From the NCBI GenBank assembly GCA_964568675.1, contig CAZMQV010000006.1, forward strand, positions 15,944-79,943: DNA of 64,000 nt. Direction: 5' to 3'. Positions within the stretch are counted from its first letter, which is position 1. The number at the start of each line of letters is the position of its first letter. Shown here piece by piece: positions 9,278-19,700 of the stretch. The notes under the pieces were generated by a model, which ran no database searches, was not told where the DNA came from, and saw nothing but the letters and a program-made list of their open reading frames with translations. A program made the position numbers and the translations under genes. The stretch comes from UPXZ01 sp964568675. Lineage in GTDB: Bacteria; Bacteroidota; Bacteroidia; Bacteroidales; Paludibacteraceae.

Positions 9278-11101
9278 ATGAAAATTATCAAATCAGTTTT
9301 TATTCTTGTACTCCTTTCATGTACTACAATATCGGCTCAGCTTTCTGTTGTTAGTCCCGAGGATGTGGGACTTAGTTCTGTTCGTTTGCGCAATGCGGAT
9401 GAGGTAATTGAAACAGCCATCGCTGCTAAAGAAATGCCCGGAGCGGTGTTGGCGGTAGTGAAAGATGGCAAAATGGCCTACCTCAAAGCGTACGGAAATA
9501 AAGAAGTGTATCCAAATAGTGTGAAAATGGAAACAAATACAGTTTTCGATCTCGCATCTGTTACCAAACCTATTGCCACTGCCACATCGGTCATGATTCT
9601 GGTGGAGCAGGGGAAATTACGTTTCTTGGACAAAGTCAATTATTTTATCCCGGATTTTCTCGGATGGAAGAAGGCTGACGGAAAAACAATTGATATTCGG
9701 ATAATTGACCTACTGACTCACACTTCCGGATTACCATCGTATGTGGAACCTGAAACCTTGCGCAAACAAGTGGGCGCGCCAAACCCTGACGCCTTAATCA
9801 AACACATTGCTGCTTGCAAACGCGATTTTGAGCCTCAAACCAACATGCAGTATAGTTGCTTGAATTATATCACATTGCAACGAGTGGTTGAAATCATCAG
9901 CAAGAAATCTTTGCAAGTGTTTGCAAAAGAGAATATCTTCAATGTGCTGGGGATGAAGCATACCGATTTTAATCCGAAGGGTGAAACGATGCTACTAACT
10001 GCTCCTACACAAAAGCAAGCTGACAATTCGGTGTTGCGAGGTGTGGTGCACGACCCCCTGGCGCGCATCATGAACGGTGGTGTATCGGGAAATGCCGGAC
10101 TATTTTCTGACGCTAGCGATTTAGCAGTTTATGTAGCCGCACTGCAAAATGGTGGCGAATGGAATGGCAAACGCATTTTAAGCCCTTTGAGTGTGAAAAC
10201 GATGCGCACAGTCCCTCGTCATGTTTCGCAGTTTGGACGCACACCCGGCTGGGACAACTATTCTACTTATTCGTCTAATATAGGCGATTTGCTTGGTACT
10301 AACACCTATGGACACACCGGATACACCGGAACTTCCATTGTCATTGATCCAGACAACAACTTAGCTGTCATTCTGTTAACAAACAAAGTGCATCCTTATG
10401 ACACCGGCGATGTAGTACGCCTACGTTCGCTTGTGGCTAATGCTGTAGCAGGATCGTTGTTAAAACTCCCCAACTCCAGTTTTATTGTTACTTTGCCACA
10501 GCCTTGGACTTACGATATGCACTTCGCAAAGCGTATGAAGCAATTTGCTGAAGAGGATCCGATCGGTTCAAGCGATATTGTTATGCTCGGCAACAGTATC
10601 ACTGAAGGTGGAAATTGGAACAAATTACTTGGTATAGAAAATGTGTGTAACAGAGGGATTAGTGGCGATATCACAAGTGGAATTTTAAAAAGATTGGAAA
10701 TAACGGTAAAAGGAAATCCCAAAAAACTATTTCTCCTTATCGGCATTAATGATTTGGCAAATAATGTTTCAAGCGATAGCATCATGAAAAACTTAACCAA
10801 AATAACCGATGAAATCAAACGAATTTCGCCGAAAACGGAAATCTATCTTCAAAGCATTCTTCCCGTCAACGAAAGCTTTGGCAGATTTACGCGAGTTAAT
10901 GGTAAAACCACAGAGATTATTCGTGTGAACAAGGCAATAAGTGAGTTAGCTAAAAGTAAAAAATTACATTTTATCAATCTTTACCCACTTTTCACACAAC
11001 CGGGAACCAATATCCTGCGAGTAGATCTCACATACGACGGACTCCATTTGAGTGAGGCCGGATACCGTGTGTGGGCCGAAGAATTAAAAAAATGGCTATA
11101 G
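9278..11101 (+). CDS. AmiE-like serine beta-lactamase-family hydrolase fused to SGNH/GDSL esterase
   Basis: 607 residues with a signal peptide (Cys at 15 gives a possible but weak lipobox). Residues about 25-400 are a class C beta-lactamase-like domain with the catalytic SxxK (Ser94-Val-Thr-Lys97), a YSCLNY tyrosine motif and a GHTGYTGTS block in the KTG position. This arrangement matches AmiE (YbbE), which removes peptides from MurNAc in the Bacillus MurNAc locus. Residues about 430-607 form an SGNH hydrolase: GNSITEGG (Ser nucleophile), NRGISGD, GINDLA and a C-terminal DGLH Asp-x-x-His. The second domain could remove O-acyl groups from muropeptides or wall sugars; that is inference. It follows murQ after 127 nt in the same direction and completes a salvage locus of amidase, exo-muramidase, transporter, kinase and etherase. 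Confidence 0.8.
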   Translation: MKIIKSVFILVLLSCTTISAQLSVVSPEDVGLSSVRLRNADEVIETAIAAKEMPGAVLAVVKDGKMAYLKAYGNKEVYPNSVKMETNTVFDLASVTKPIATATSVMILVEQGKLRFLDKVNYFIPDFLGWKKADGKTIDIRIIDLLTHTSGLPSYVEPETLRKQVGAPNPDALIKHIAACKRDFEPQTNMQYSCLNYITLQRVVEIISKKSLQVFAKENIFNVLGMKHTDFNPKGETMLLTAPTQKQADNSVLRGVVHDPLARIMNGGVSGNAGLFSDASDLAVYVAALQNGGEWNGKRILSPLSVKTMRTVPRHVSQFGRTPGWDNYSTYSSNIGDLLGTNTYGHTGYTGTSIVIDPDNNLAVILLTNKVHPYDTGDVVRLRSLVANAVAGSLLKLPNSSFIVTLPQPWTYDMHFAKRMKQFAEEDPIGSSDIVMLGNSITEGGNWNKLLGIENVCNRGISGDITSGILKRLEITVKGNPKKLFLLIGINDLANNVSSDSIMKNLTKITDEIKRISPKTEIYLQSILPVNESFGRFTRVNGKTTEIIRVNKAISELAKSKKLHFINLYPLFTQPGTNILRVDLTYDGLHLSEAGYRVWAEELKKWL

Positions 11102-11280
11102 TGATGTGATTAGCTTATTTTTAAATCAGTAAGATTTTCCTTCAGTTAACCGGGTATAATTGCCTTTGCATGTTTTTTAAGTCAAATATCTCATTCTTTT
11201 TATTGTCCGATAAAACTCAATAAATAGAATTAATATTTAGTTGGCTACTGTATTTCAGCGTTCGAGTATCATTTTTAATT

Positions 11281-11642
11281 TCTAAGCCCCCCTAATCGAA
11301 AACTGTTGGATTTGGAGATTCCTGTGCAACTGATTTCCATACCATCTCCCAATCTTTTTCAGTGCTATTGAATAGTCTGTAGAAGTTGACGTAGGTACAT
11401 CAAACATATTCTTACCAATGTAGCTAGTCCAGAGAAACTCCATGATCTTTTTAAACTCTGTTTCATTACCATCAGCAGTAGATTGGCTATTAATGTAACC
11501 CATATCTGTATCTTAATTGCATTTGCACTTTCTCCATAGAGATATTTGAGTGGGAAGTTCTGCTTCATCTGCTTGAATAACATTTATATTTCCCATCGTT
11601 GACGATAAATGGCTATAATTTCGTAAGGATAAAGTTGCATAA
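11281..11642 (-). pseudogene. IS4-type transposase C-terminal remnant
   Basis: The minus strand encodes the end of a Bacteroidota IS4-family DDE transposase, but not in one frame. Reading from about 11640 there is an AIYRQRWEI stretch, then a TAA stop (just above 11583) where the family has a Glu codon, then MLFKQMKQNFPLKYLYG and an AIKIQIWVTLIANLLL stretch. The frame closes near 11350 and the remaining C-terminal homology (a Glu-Lys-Asp-Trp-Glu stretch, then Gln-Glu-Ser-Pro-Asn-Pro-Thr) continues in another frame to a TAG near 11290. One nonsense change and one frameshift mean it is dead. The N-terminal two thirds and any terminal inverted repeats are missing. It abuts a truncated SDR gene, so the two losses probably share one event. 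Confidence 0.7.
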
Positions 11643-11648
11643 AACTAA

Positions 11649-12209
11649 TGTCGCTTGGATGCTTTGATTAATGCAGCGGGAGGAAATATGCCCGGAGCAA
11701 CGATTGCGCCATCCGATACATTTTTTGACCTTAGCATTGAGGATTTTGATAAGGTGCTTCAGTTAAATTTAACGGGTACGGTTCTTCCTACTGAGATTTT
11801 TCTTGAACCCATGGTTAAACAAGGTAAAGGAAGTATCATCAACATCTCCTCCATGGCAGCTTTTCGTCCAATGACGCGTGTGGCTGGATATGCTGCCGCT
11901 AAAGCCGGCATATCTAATTTTACACAGTATCTGGCGCACGAAACAGCTCTCAAATTCGGCGAAGGAATACGTGTAAACGCCATTGCTCCCGGTTTTTTCA
12001 TAACCGAACAAAATCGAAGTCTTCTCACCAATCCTGATGCAAGCTTTACCGAACGAGGTAACGATGTTATTCGTCAAACTCCATTCAGACGATTTGGGAA
12101 GCCTGAAGAACTTTGTGGTACCGTTCAATACCTTATTAGCGATGCTTCGTCATTTGTTACTGGCACTGTTGCTGTCGTAGATGGTGGCTTTAATACTTTT
12201 GCCATGTAG
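11649..12209 (+). pseudogene. 5'-truncated SDR, D-mannonate oxidoreductase-like
   Basis: The 3' part of a short-chain dehydrogenase. The visible product starts abruptly with Leu-Ile-Asn-Ala-Ala-Gly-Gly-Asn, then NISSM and the catalytic Tyr-x-x-x-Lys (GYAAAKAG), an IRVNAIAPGFF block and a C-terminal FVTGTVAVVDGGF. The wording of these blocks fits the SDR fructuronate/D-mannonate oxidoreductase group (uronate catabolism). The first 80-90 residues, including the Rossmann GxxxGxG nucleotide site, are absent. There is a stop at 11646-11648 in this frame and only a TTG at 11655 as a possible start. The break lies exactly where the transposase remnant begins on the other strand. It cannot bind NAD(P) and is most likely inactive. 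Confidence 0.78.
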
Positions 12210-12605
12210 GTTCTCTTTTCAATTTCTTTCCCAGGTGGAGTAGAGCGCATCAGTCATCTTATTAAATAATTGCCATTAATATCTTTGACGCTTATTTCAA
12301 ATTTTGAATCTTAACTGTATGGAATCTGCTTGTGGATTTATATAAGAATGAATTCAATAGCATGTTTTGGAAACACCATTCTTGTATTTAATGCGAATTG
12401 AAATTTAGAATTGAATAAGTCTTAGATATTTATAGTTTCATCTCCAATTATCATATTAGTGTTTTCAATGAAGAACGAGCTGTAGAATTGATTTTCTATT
12501 GTTCGTTTTTTTGACTATCATAAATATTGTCGATCAACCATTCTTCTTTTTGGTTTTGTATTTAACCGTAATCGGATAGAATTAACATGACATATTTAAA
12601 AAAAT
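12210..12605. other. Intergenic region without recognisable gene
   Basis: About 400 AT-rich bases between the broken SDR gene and the terminator of the large lipoprotein gene. I see no supportable reading frame, no tRNA fold and no repeat. It may be decayed sequence left after the rearrangement that truncated the SDR gene. Confidence 0.5.
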
Positions 12606-12631
12606 CACAGCGACCCGAATGAGTCGCTGTG
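12606..12631 (-). terminator. Rho-independent terminator of the coiled-coil lipoprotein gene
   Basis: A 9-bp perfect stem (CACAGCGAC / GTCGCTGTG) with an 8-nt loop lies 35 nt beyond the stop of the minus-strand gene. On the minus strand it is followed by a run of seven T. A weaker T-tract on the plus strand could also stop readthrough from the left. Confidence 0.85.
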
Positions 12632-12665
12632 AAATTTTTATAACTCTATAAGTCTAACTTATCTC

Positions 12666-15600
12666 TTATTTTCTTTTTACGCCTGAAGGACCTACTGTTT
12701 TAGAAACAGGAATCTCAACTGCAGGATATGTAATTACACCCCAAGTATAGGTAATTGTAACGTCAGCAAACAGTTTGAAGTCAACTCCAAGTGTGTTACC
12801 ATTGTTTCTGTAAGTCAAGTAACCTGTTGGTGATACTGGTGTAACTCCAGCAATGCTTGCTGCAAATGCTACTTCAAGGTCAGGGAAGTCAGTCAATGGA
12901 CGGTTTGCACCACCACCTAAGTTCGTTTTGATAGTAGCGGTATTTACTGTAATTGCAGTTACACCGTAGTATTGGTAGAACCAAGGATAAGCGGCAAAAG
13001 TAGAAACGTTTGAAGCGTTGTTTCTCCAGTCGGCTAAGTTAACCAATTTTTGAATGTCAACATAAGTACCTGCTTCACCGAAGTTTTTACCGTCAACGAA
13101 TTTCTCAGAAGAACCTTGAAGCGCGTTGATAGGACGGATAAATACTACATCGAAGAATGATTTGCCATCAATAGTAATTGCTTGAGTGTATTGTGGTAGA
13201 TTTGCACAATAAACTGTACGCAATGCAATGCGGGCAATCAAATGTTCTGGGCTTACGTTCAACAATTCTTTTGCTTTGTTCGAAGTTTTGTTCAATACCA
13301 ATACATCACCTACATTTGCAGCATAAGGATTGATAGTAGCAATTACTTCGTTAGTAGCTTGGTGAATCAATTGTTTTCCATTAGCGCTTACGATAAGTTG
13401 TGTACCATTGCCCAATACTGGTTGAGTTGGTAAGAAGTAGTATTCGTAAGGATTTGGAAGAGTAATGTTCAAAGCTTTAGCAGCAGTTTGTTCAAATGCT
13501 TGGTTGATGTTGTTCGAGAAAATTGCTAATGCTGAGTTAGTTTCACCTACATTAGGAACAAATACGTTATGTTTTACATAAGGATTTGGACTAACTGCAG
13601 TGTTGGTGTACCAGTAGTTAGAAATTTTCTTGCTTGCTGGGATGTTCAAATCAGCAGGTTTGCTGAATGACATCGTAAATTTCACTCTTACTTCAGGATA
13701 TTCCAAAGGAAGAATTGATTTGTAAACAGCAGTTGCAGCAAAGTTTGCAGGGTTGCTTGTTGCAAGTTTTGTCCAGATTTGAGCTGCAGTTAATGTCCAG
13801 TTCAACAAATAAGTATCTGTTTGTTGGTTGTCCGGAGTGTATTTTTCTGCAACTACACCATCACCAGTATAAGAGAACAATGAGCTTGGATATAGAGCAA
13901 CTACAGGAGGAGTTGTGCTTCCGTGGAATTGTTCTTTGCTTAATCCAACAGCATTGTAAATCAATGTGTTTACTTGTTCTACAGTCATAAGACCTGTCCA
14001 GTTGTTACAATCTGCTGTTTTAGCAGTAAATGGAATTGTAATTTCAATTGGAGCTGGAGCTGGTTTGTCTGCGATAAGAACTTTCACATAACCTACCAAT
14101 ACTTTACAGTTAGGATCTTGGTCGTTGTACATCCATACGCGAACGATAGGAGTGCGACCTTGAGCTGCTGCAATCTCTTGTGCAGAGAATACTTTTGCTT
14201 TGATTGTTCCTTTAGCTGCATCAGTAATTTCGATGAATTTTTGTTGATCTGTGTTGTTAGAACCTCTGTTATAAACAATTGCTTGATTGATTGAAGGATA
14301 GTTTTCGTCATGAAGCAAGTCAAATTTGAATTTCAATCCGTAGTTGCCATTTTCATCGAATGGCATGCCACCCATGATAGCCAATACTTCTTTGTTCAAG
14401 TCAAGAGTTTGTCCATAAGGCAAGGTAACAACTTGTGGGTCGTTAGAACCAGTGAAACCATCAACACCATTAACATTAAGCGCTTTAGCTCCGGCTACAG
14501 TAGTAGGAAGCAAAGAGTATGTAGGTTTGTTGTTGCGTGCAAGTTTCACATCTTGTCCAGCTACGATTTCTTCGCTGTACAGACGAACATATTCAGAAGT
14601 TACAACGCTTTGCTCCAATTGACCAGCTTCGTTTTTAGCCAAAACTTTATCAGCAAGTGGAACTTCAAGTGCTACTTGGTTGAAAATTTCGGTTAATGTA
14701 GAACCTGAAATGTTAGATCCTGTTCCACTTGTAGCGCCAAGAAGAGCTGGATAGTCAATTACAGATACACTTACGTAAATTTTACCATTTTCAATTTTAA
14801 CGAAACCAGCTTTGATGCGGCTGTCAGCTTCAGGAGCAGGTCCATAACCATTGTAAGAAACAACGTTTTTACCTTTTAATACTGCGAAGCTTAATTCATT
14901 GAATTTGATGTCGTCTTTAGTAATTGTAGAAGGATTCAAGTGGTAAGCTACTGTTACAGCAGGAGTAATTGCTTTACATGATGACATAAGTGGCGAGAAA
15001 TTCATCGCTTCAATGCCGTTTACATAAAAGTCAGATACATATTCCAAGCTGGTCAAACGGTGGCTCAACAACAAGAATTTAATACCAAGTTCTTTTTGAA
15101 GATCTTCCAAATCTTTGTTGATTTCTACTAATGCGGCATTAATAGTAGTAATTGCAGTTTCAGTTCCGGTTACACGGTTAGCTAAAGCTTGCAATTCTGC
15201 TTTTGTGGCAAGTGTAGAAATTGTAGTAAGGATGTTAGCGATTTTAGTTTCGTTAGCAGCTACACGTGTAGTCAAAGCGGCAAGGTCAGCTTTAACAGCG
15301 TCAACGGCTGTTTTGTCAGCTTTCAATGCAACAAGACCTTCCAAAGTAGCGGTACGAGCTTGTAACTGACCAATCAAAGTAGCCAATTCAGCATCTTTTT
15401 GTGTCAAAGTAGTTTCAAGGCTAGTTACTTTTGCGCTAAGTGCAGCCAAAGCAGTGTTAGTTGCTTGAATTTTACCATCCAACTCGGCTTTTGCAGCAGC
15501 AAGTTCTTCTGGAGTTACTGTTTTTTTAGCTTCTAAAGCAGCGATTTTAGCATCGATACCTGCTAAGCGTGTGTCAGTTGAAGCTTTGTAAGCGTCAAGA

Positions 15601-15920
15601 GATGCTTTTGTAGCCAAAGTGTTGAGAAGTTCAGCTTTCAGAGCATCTACTTCAGCTTTAGTTGCGCTTTTTGCAGTCAAATCAGCGATTTTTGTGTTTA
15701 AACCGTCAATTTTTGTGTTTAATTCTGCAACTTTAGCAGCTAAATTTGCTTCAGTTTGAGTTTTTAAGGTCTGAAGATCTGTTTTTAAGGTAGAGATGTC
15801 CGCATTCAGGCCATCTACTTCCTTGTCGTAGGATTTACATCCAGACAAAACCGACAAACCAATGACAGCCACGAGTAAAAATCGGGCCACCAATTTTGTT
15901 TTTGATTTTAGTTGTTTCAT
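12666..15920 (-). CDS. Large coiled-coil lipoprotein of unknown function
   Basis: 1084 residues. A type II signal peptide ends in a lipobox (LSVLSGC, Cys at about 28), so the protein is lipid-anchored. Residues about 30-290 are almost pure heptad repeats rich in Ala, Leu, Lys and Thr with no Pro, predicted as a long coiled-coil stalk. The remainder (about 290-1084) is Thr/Asn/Val/Tyr-rich, probably beta structure, and ends in a basic tail (Lys-Arg-Lys). I recognise no enzymatic motif. Codon choice looks narrow and uniform, and the gene has the best promoter match in the window, a long leader and its own strong terminator, so abundant expression is likely. Stalk plus beta head suggests a surface or S-layer-like structural protein, or a spacer between outer membrane and wall. 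This is inference. Confidence 0.8.
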   Translation of the reverse strand: MKQLKSKTKLVARFLLVAVIGLSVLSGCKSYDKEVDGLNADISTLKTDLQTLKTQTEANLAAKVAELNTKIDGLNTKIADLTAKSATKAEVDALKAELLNTLATKASLDAYKASTDTRLAGIDAKIAALEAKKTVTPEELAAAKAELDGKIQATNTALAALSAKVTSLETTLTQKDAELATLIGQLQARTATLEGLVALKADKTAVDAVKADLAALTTRVAANETKIANILTTISTLATKAELQALANRVTGTETAITTINAALVEINKDLEDLQKELGIKFLLLSHRLTSLEYVSDFYVNGIEAMNFSPLMSSCKAITPAVTVAYHLNPSTITKDDIKFNELSFAVLKGKNVVSYNGYGPAPEADSRIKAGFVKIENGKIYVSVSVIDYPALLGATSGTGSNISGSTLTEIFNQVALEVPLADKVLAKNEAGQLEQSVVTSEYVRLYSEEIVAGQDVKLARNNKPTYSLLPTTVAGAKALNVNGVDGFTGSNDPQVVTLPYGQTLDLNKEVLAIMGGMPFDENGNYGLKFKFDLLHDENYPSINQAIVYNRGSNNTDQQKFIEITDAAKGTIKAKVFSAQEIAAAQGRTPIVRVWMYNDQDPNCKVLVGYVKVLIADKPAPAPIEITIPFTAKTADCNNWTGLMTVEQVNTLIYNAVGLSKEQFHGSTTPPVVALYPSSLFSYTGDGVVAEKYTPDNQQTDTYLLNWTLTAAQIWTKLATSNPANFAATAVYKSILPLEYPEVRVKFTMSFSKPADLNIPASKKISNYWYTNTAVSPNPYVKHNVFVPNVGETNSALAIFSNNINQAFEQTAAKALNITLPNPYEYYFLPTQPVLGNGTQLIVSANGKQLIHQATNEVIATINPYAANVGDVLVLNKTSNKAKELLNVSPEHLIARIALRTVYCANLPQYTQAITIDGKSFFDVVFIRPINALQGSSEKFVDGKNFGEAGTYVDIQKLVNLADWRNNASNVSTFAAYPWFYQYYGVTAITVNTATIKTNLGGGANRPLTDFPDLEVAFAASIAGVTPVSPTGYLTYRNNGNTLGVDFKLFADVTITYTWGVITYPAVEIPVSKTVGPSGVKRK

Positions 15921-16764
15921 ACTTTTTTTGATTAAAATAATAATTTAAGATAAGTTATTTATTGAGTTTATAATTTTTTCGTGTTGTTATACAACTATAT
16001 TAGTGCGTAATCTCTTTTGTTATTTCATAAGCCATGCGGTTTATTGGTTATTTTCTTTTATTCTTATTAGTCGTGTTAATGTCTATTAATTTAGTGTTTT
16101 GTTTTTTGTCTCAATTTGCTTGTTTATCCGCTGATGTACAGTCGGTTATGTTCGTTCGCAGTCTTGTGTTTATTCGTCCAACAAATTACTTTACACTTTG
16201 AACGTGCAAATATAGACATTTAAATACAAATGTACAATATATTTTTACAAAAATCAAGAAAAACAGCGGTTTTTTCTCTAATTAATTTGGCGTTTATATC
16301 TTTATTTGTTCTTTTTCGTGATGTTTGTTTTCGTGTTTTTGATTTATTATTTTTGTTTTAATACAAGAAACAATATCTTCCTGCTAAATGTTTTTTAACG
16401 TGATAAATTTTTTACAATCAATTTATTTAAAAATACATTTTATTCCTCTGCAAAAATTAAGCCATAATCTATTTCGGACTGCAAAATAATTTAAAAAATA
16501 TACTTATCCGGTTTATTACTATGTTTTTTGTAGCGTTCACAAATTTTATTTATCAAATCTTATTCAGCCAAAAGCTCTTTGTTTGCCACTCGCATTGAAA
16601 ACGAATGATATAAATCAATAAAGTATCGCATTTTAGCCCATTTACAAATAATTGCCAAAGATAAGACAAATAAATAATAATTTGTATCTTTTCATTGAAA
16701 ATATTGCATTTTACATCGAATTATTTCGATTCAAGTTCGTATTGGACATGCGAAAACGGTTGAT
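15921..16764. other. Long AT-rich intergenic region with promoter and leader
   Basis: 844 bases between the alpha-2-macroglobulin stop and the lipoprotein start. The half nearest the lipoprotein (15921 to about 16200) would be its roughly 280-nt transcribed leader, A-rich on the sense strand, with no reading frame I can support. The other half is very AT-rich with no gene or strong hairpin seen. Confidence 0.6.
16206..16237 (-). promoter_or_regulatory. Bacteroidota sigma-type promoter of the large lipoprotein gene
   Basis: On the minus strand a TTG (16237-16235) is followed by a 20-nt spacer and TATATTTGC (16214-16206), a perfect match to the phylum's -33 TTG / -7 TAnnTTTG promoter. Transcription would start near 16199, leaving a leader of about 280 nt before ATG 15920. 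Confidence 0.75.
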
Positions 16765-19700
16765 CTACTTTACTTCGACCCAAATACCTGATGTAGTGGC
16801 ATTCTCGGTTGGCGCATACAGCGCCTGGCATGATATTGGTGGCGCATAATACCTGCCTCGATAGGCTGCTCTCAGTTTTACGGTGAATTTTGCTTCGTTC
16901 CCGGAGTTCAGATTGAAGTAATTAAGCACCCGGTCGTCGCGAATATCTTTCCTATTATATAATATTGTATTCGCGTCGTCGTTTGTTTCCATCAGTCGTT
17001 CGTTTATTATTTCCCACCCGGATGGTACGATAAATAGCAACGCGATATTGCTGAACGATTGTTCTTCGCTGTTTTTTACTATGATTTTTGCTTCAAATTC
17101 TTCTCCCTGCTTCATCGAACGAATATCCACCGGTTTTCCGTTTTTATCCTGATATTTTACTCGTACAATGAATGACGCGTCGTTAGGTTTTGATATTGGA
17201 TTTATCGCTTGCGTTCGAGCGGTTAGTCTGGCGTAAATCTTTGCAGTACCTCTGTTTTGAATATCAACCGTGATGTTGTTTGTCGGCACGATGGAAGTTT
17301 GAACCATTGGTTGTGGGGTGTCAATGCTTTTTGATGCCTGATTATTAACTCGATAATTGACATTGATATTGCCTTTCCCCATTTTCAATGCCAGTTTTTC
17401 CATGGCAATCAGCGCGAAAGCAGTAGTTTGTGTAGAGAGCTGATGGTTTGAGAGTGCGCTTGCTACGGATGCTGACAGATTCATCGCTTTTTCTGTCATG
17501 CCTAAAAGCATGTAGGTATCCATTATCAAAGCTTGGTCGCGTAAGGGTGAACCGTAGGTGTCGTTATTGAAGTTGTAAGCTTCGATATTTGGGTTGATAT
17601 TGAAAATCAAGGCTTTCGCTTCCGATTTTCTCCCTGCAAGCGCGTAGGCCGAGGCAAGTTGGAATTTGGCTTGCTTGCTTGGGCTTTTTATTTCGCGCAG
17701 TCTGTTCATGGCGCCCAATTCGGGTTTTTCGGCCAATGCGAGGGTGTAGAGCCTATAGCCTTGTTGTAAATCGGTCATTTGATGTTCAAAGAACTGATTT
17801 TGCGATAAACTTACAGTGGGTGTCCAGTTTCGGGCTAATTTCTGTTGAAATCTCGTCCAGTTTTTAATCGCGTTGTCCGGAACCGCATAACCTTTCTTGA
17901 TCGCTTCCAGCAGAAAATGTCCGCTGTAACTGCTTGCCCATTCCGAAGCATAGTTTTCGCCATCCCAATACGCAAAACCGCCATCGGGTAGCTGCCGGGA
18001 TAGCACGCGGCGTATCAGTTGGTCAACTCTTTTGTTGTTCTGTGCTTTTTCTTCATCGTTCATTTTAATCAGTTGGTCAACATAAAGTAGTGGAAATGCC
18101 ATCGATGTCAGTTGTTCGGTGCAGGCATGTTGGTAATCGGATAGGAAACTCAGGTTTTTGTTCAGATTGATGCTCGGCAGGCGTGAAATTTCCATTTTAA
18201 CCCAATCGTTTGGGCTGATGTTTTCCAATTTCATGTTTAGCGAACTGTGTTTGCCCGGCTCCACAAGCGTAGTTTGCGACAGAATAACCGGTGGATTGGG
18301 ATTTCTGATACCAATACTGATTGTTTCGACAAAGCGTTCGTTGTTTGCTGTTGAGCTGACAATCAGTTTTTCTTCGCCAATTTTCATGCCGGATTTCAGC
18401 TTGAAATATACGATTTTATCTCCGGGTTTGTCGAAATACACTGTTTGTGAGCTGCCATCGACAGGGATTAGCAAAGCTTTGGTCTGGATGTTTACCCGTA
18501 CCGATTTGATTTTCTTATCGGATGAGAACACATTCACCGGTAAAAATAGCTCTTCGTTCGGTCCCATTACTCGCGGTAGGGTTGTGAGTGTCATTATCGG
18601 ATTGTGTACAGTTACCGTTTTTTCGGTGCTTCCGTAAGCACCTCCACCTCCGGCAACAACCATCACACGAACCGATCCAATGTAGGCTGGAAGTTTTAGT
18701 TTGTGCGATTTCATTTCACCGGCATTGATGGAGTAGGGACCGAGAAATTTCACTACCGGCTTGAAGCGGTTCACCTTGTCGCTGGTGGCTTTGAGCGCCT
18801 CATCACCTCCAATGCTTAATAATGGACCAAAAATGCCGCTATTAGTTCCCAATACGCGGTCGAACAAATCCCATGTGCGAACGCCCAATGCTTCGCGCGC
18901 GTAAAATTCGTTCCAAGCATTCGGTGTTTTGAATGAGGTGATGTCGAGCAAGCCTTCGTCCACGATTGCCAGCGTATAAGTCATTGGTTTCTTCGTTTTT
19001 TCAGAAACAGAAATCGTAAACTCTTTTTCGGGACGTAGCTCGGTAGGCATTTGTATTGTGGGTTCAAGTTTGCTCGCCTTGTTTTCGATATTTACATTGA
19101 CTACGCCATACATGCGGATAGGCAGATCATTTTCTTGCTGTGAATGGGGCTGGAGTAGGCTTGCAAATACGTAGCAGTTTGGGCTCATTTCGTCCGTTAT
19201 CTTAAAGCTATATTTCGTGTCGGAAGTGGCTGATGTTGCTACCCATTCGCGCTTGATGATGCCAGTTCCATTTTCAATGGAGATTAAAACCCGTCCTTTC
19301 GAACTTTTGGGAATGATGACCGTAGCGCTTTCGCCTAAGAGATAGCTTGGCTTGTCGGTGGCAAATGAGAGCATTGTAAGCCCGCTTGGGTCGGTCTTAT
19401 TGGAGCGTCCGCGCCACGATGGCCAGTCAACGTAGAAAATCAATCCGGTGGTGTGCCCGCTTTCGGGGTCTTTTGCCAGCACGAGGTATCGCCCCCAATC
19501 GGGATAATTGACCTTGAAATGAATTTTAGCGCTGCCTGCCGCCGATGCCACAATGCCACTTGCCAAAGGCTGCGCCGACGTGTTGTTGATGTATGAAGCC
19601 GCGTTATTTCCCTGGTTGTTCCACCACCAGCTCCAGTCCATTTTATAAATTTTATATTCTAAACTCCGATTGACTTTTTTGCCATAAGGGTTGAGCGTTA

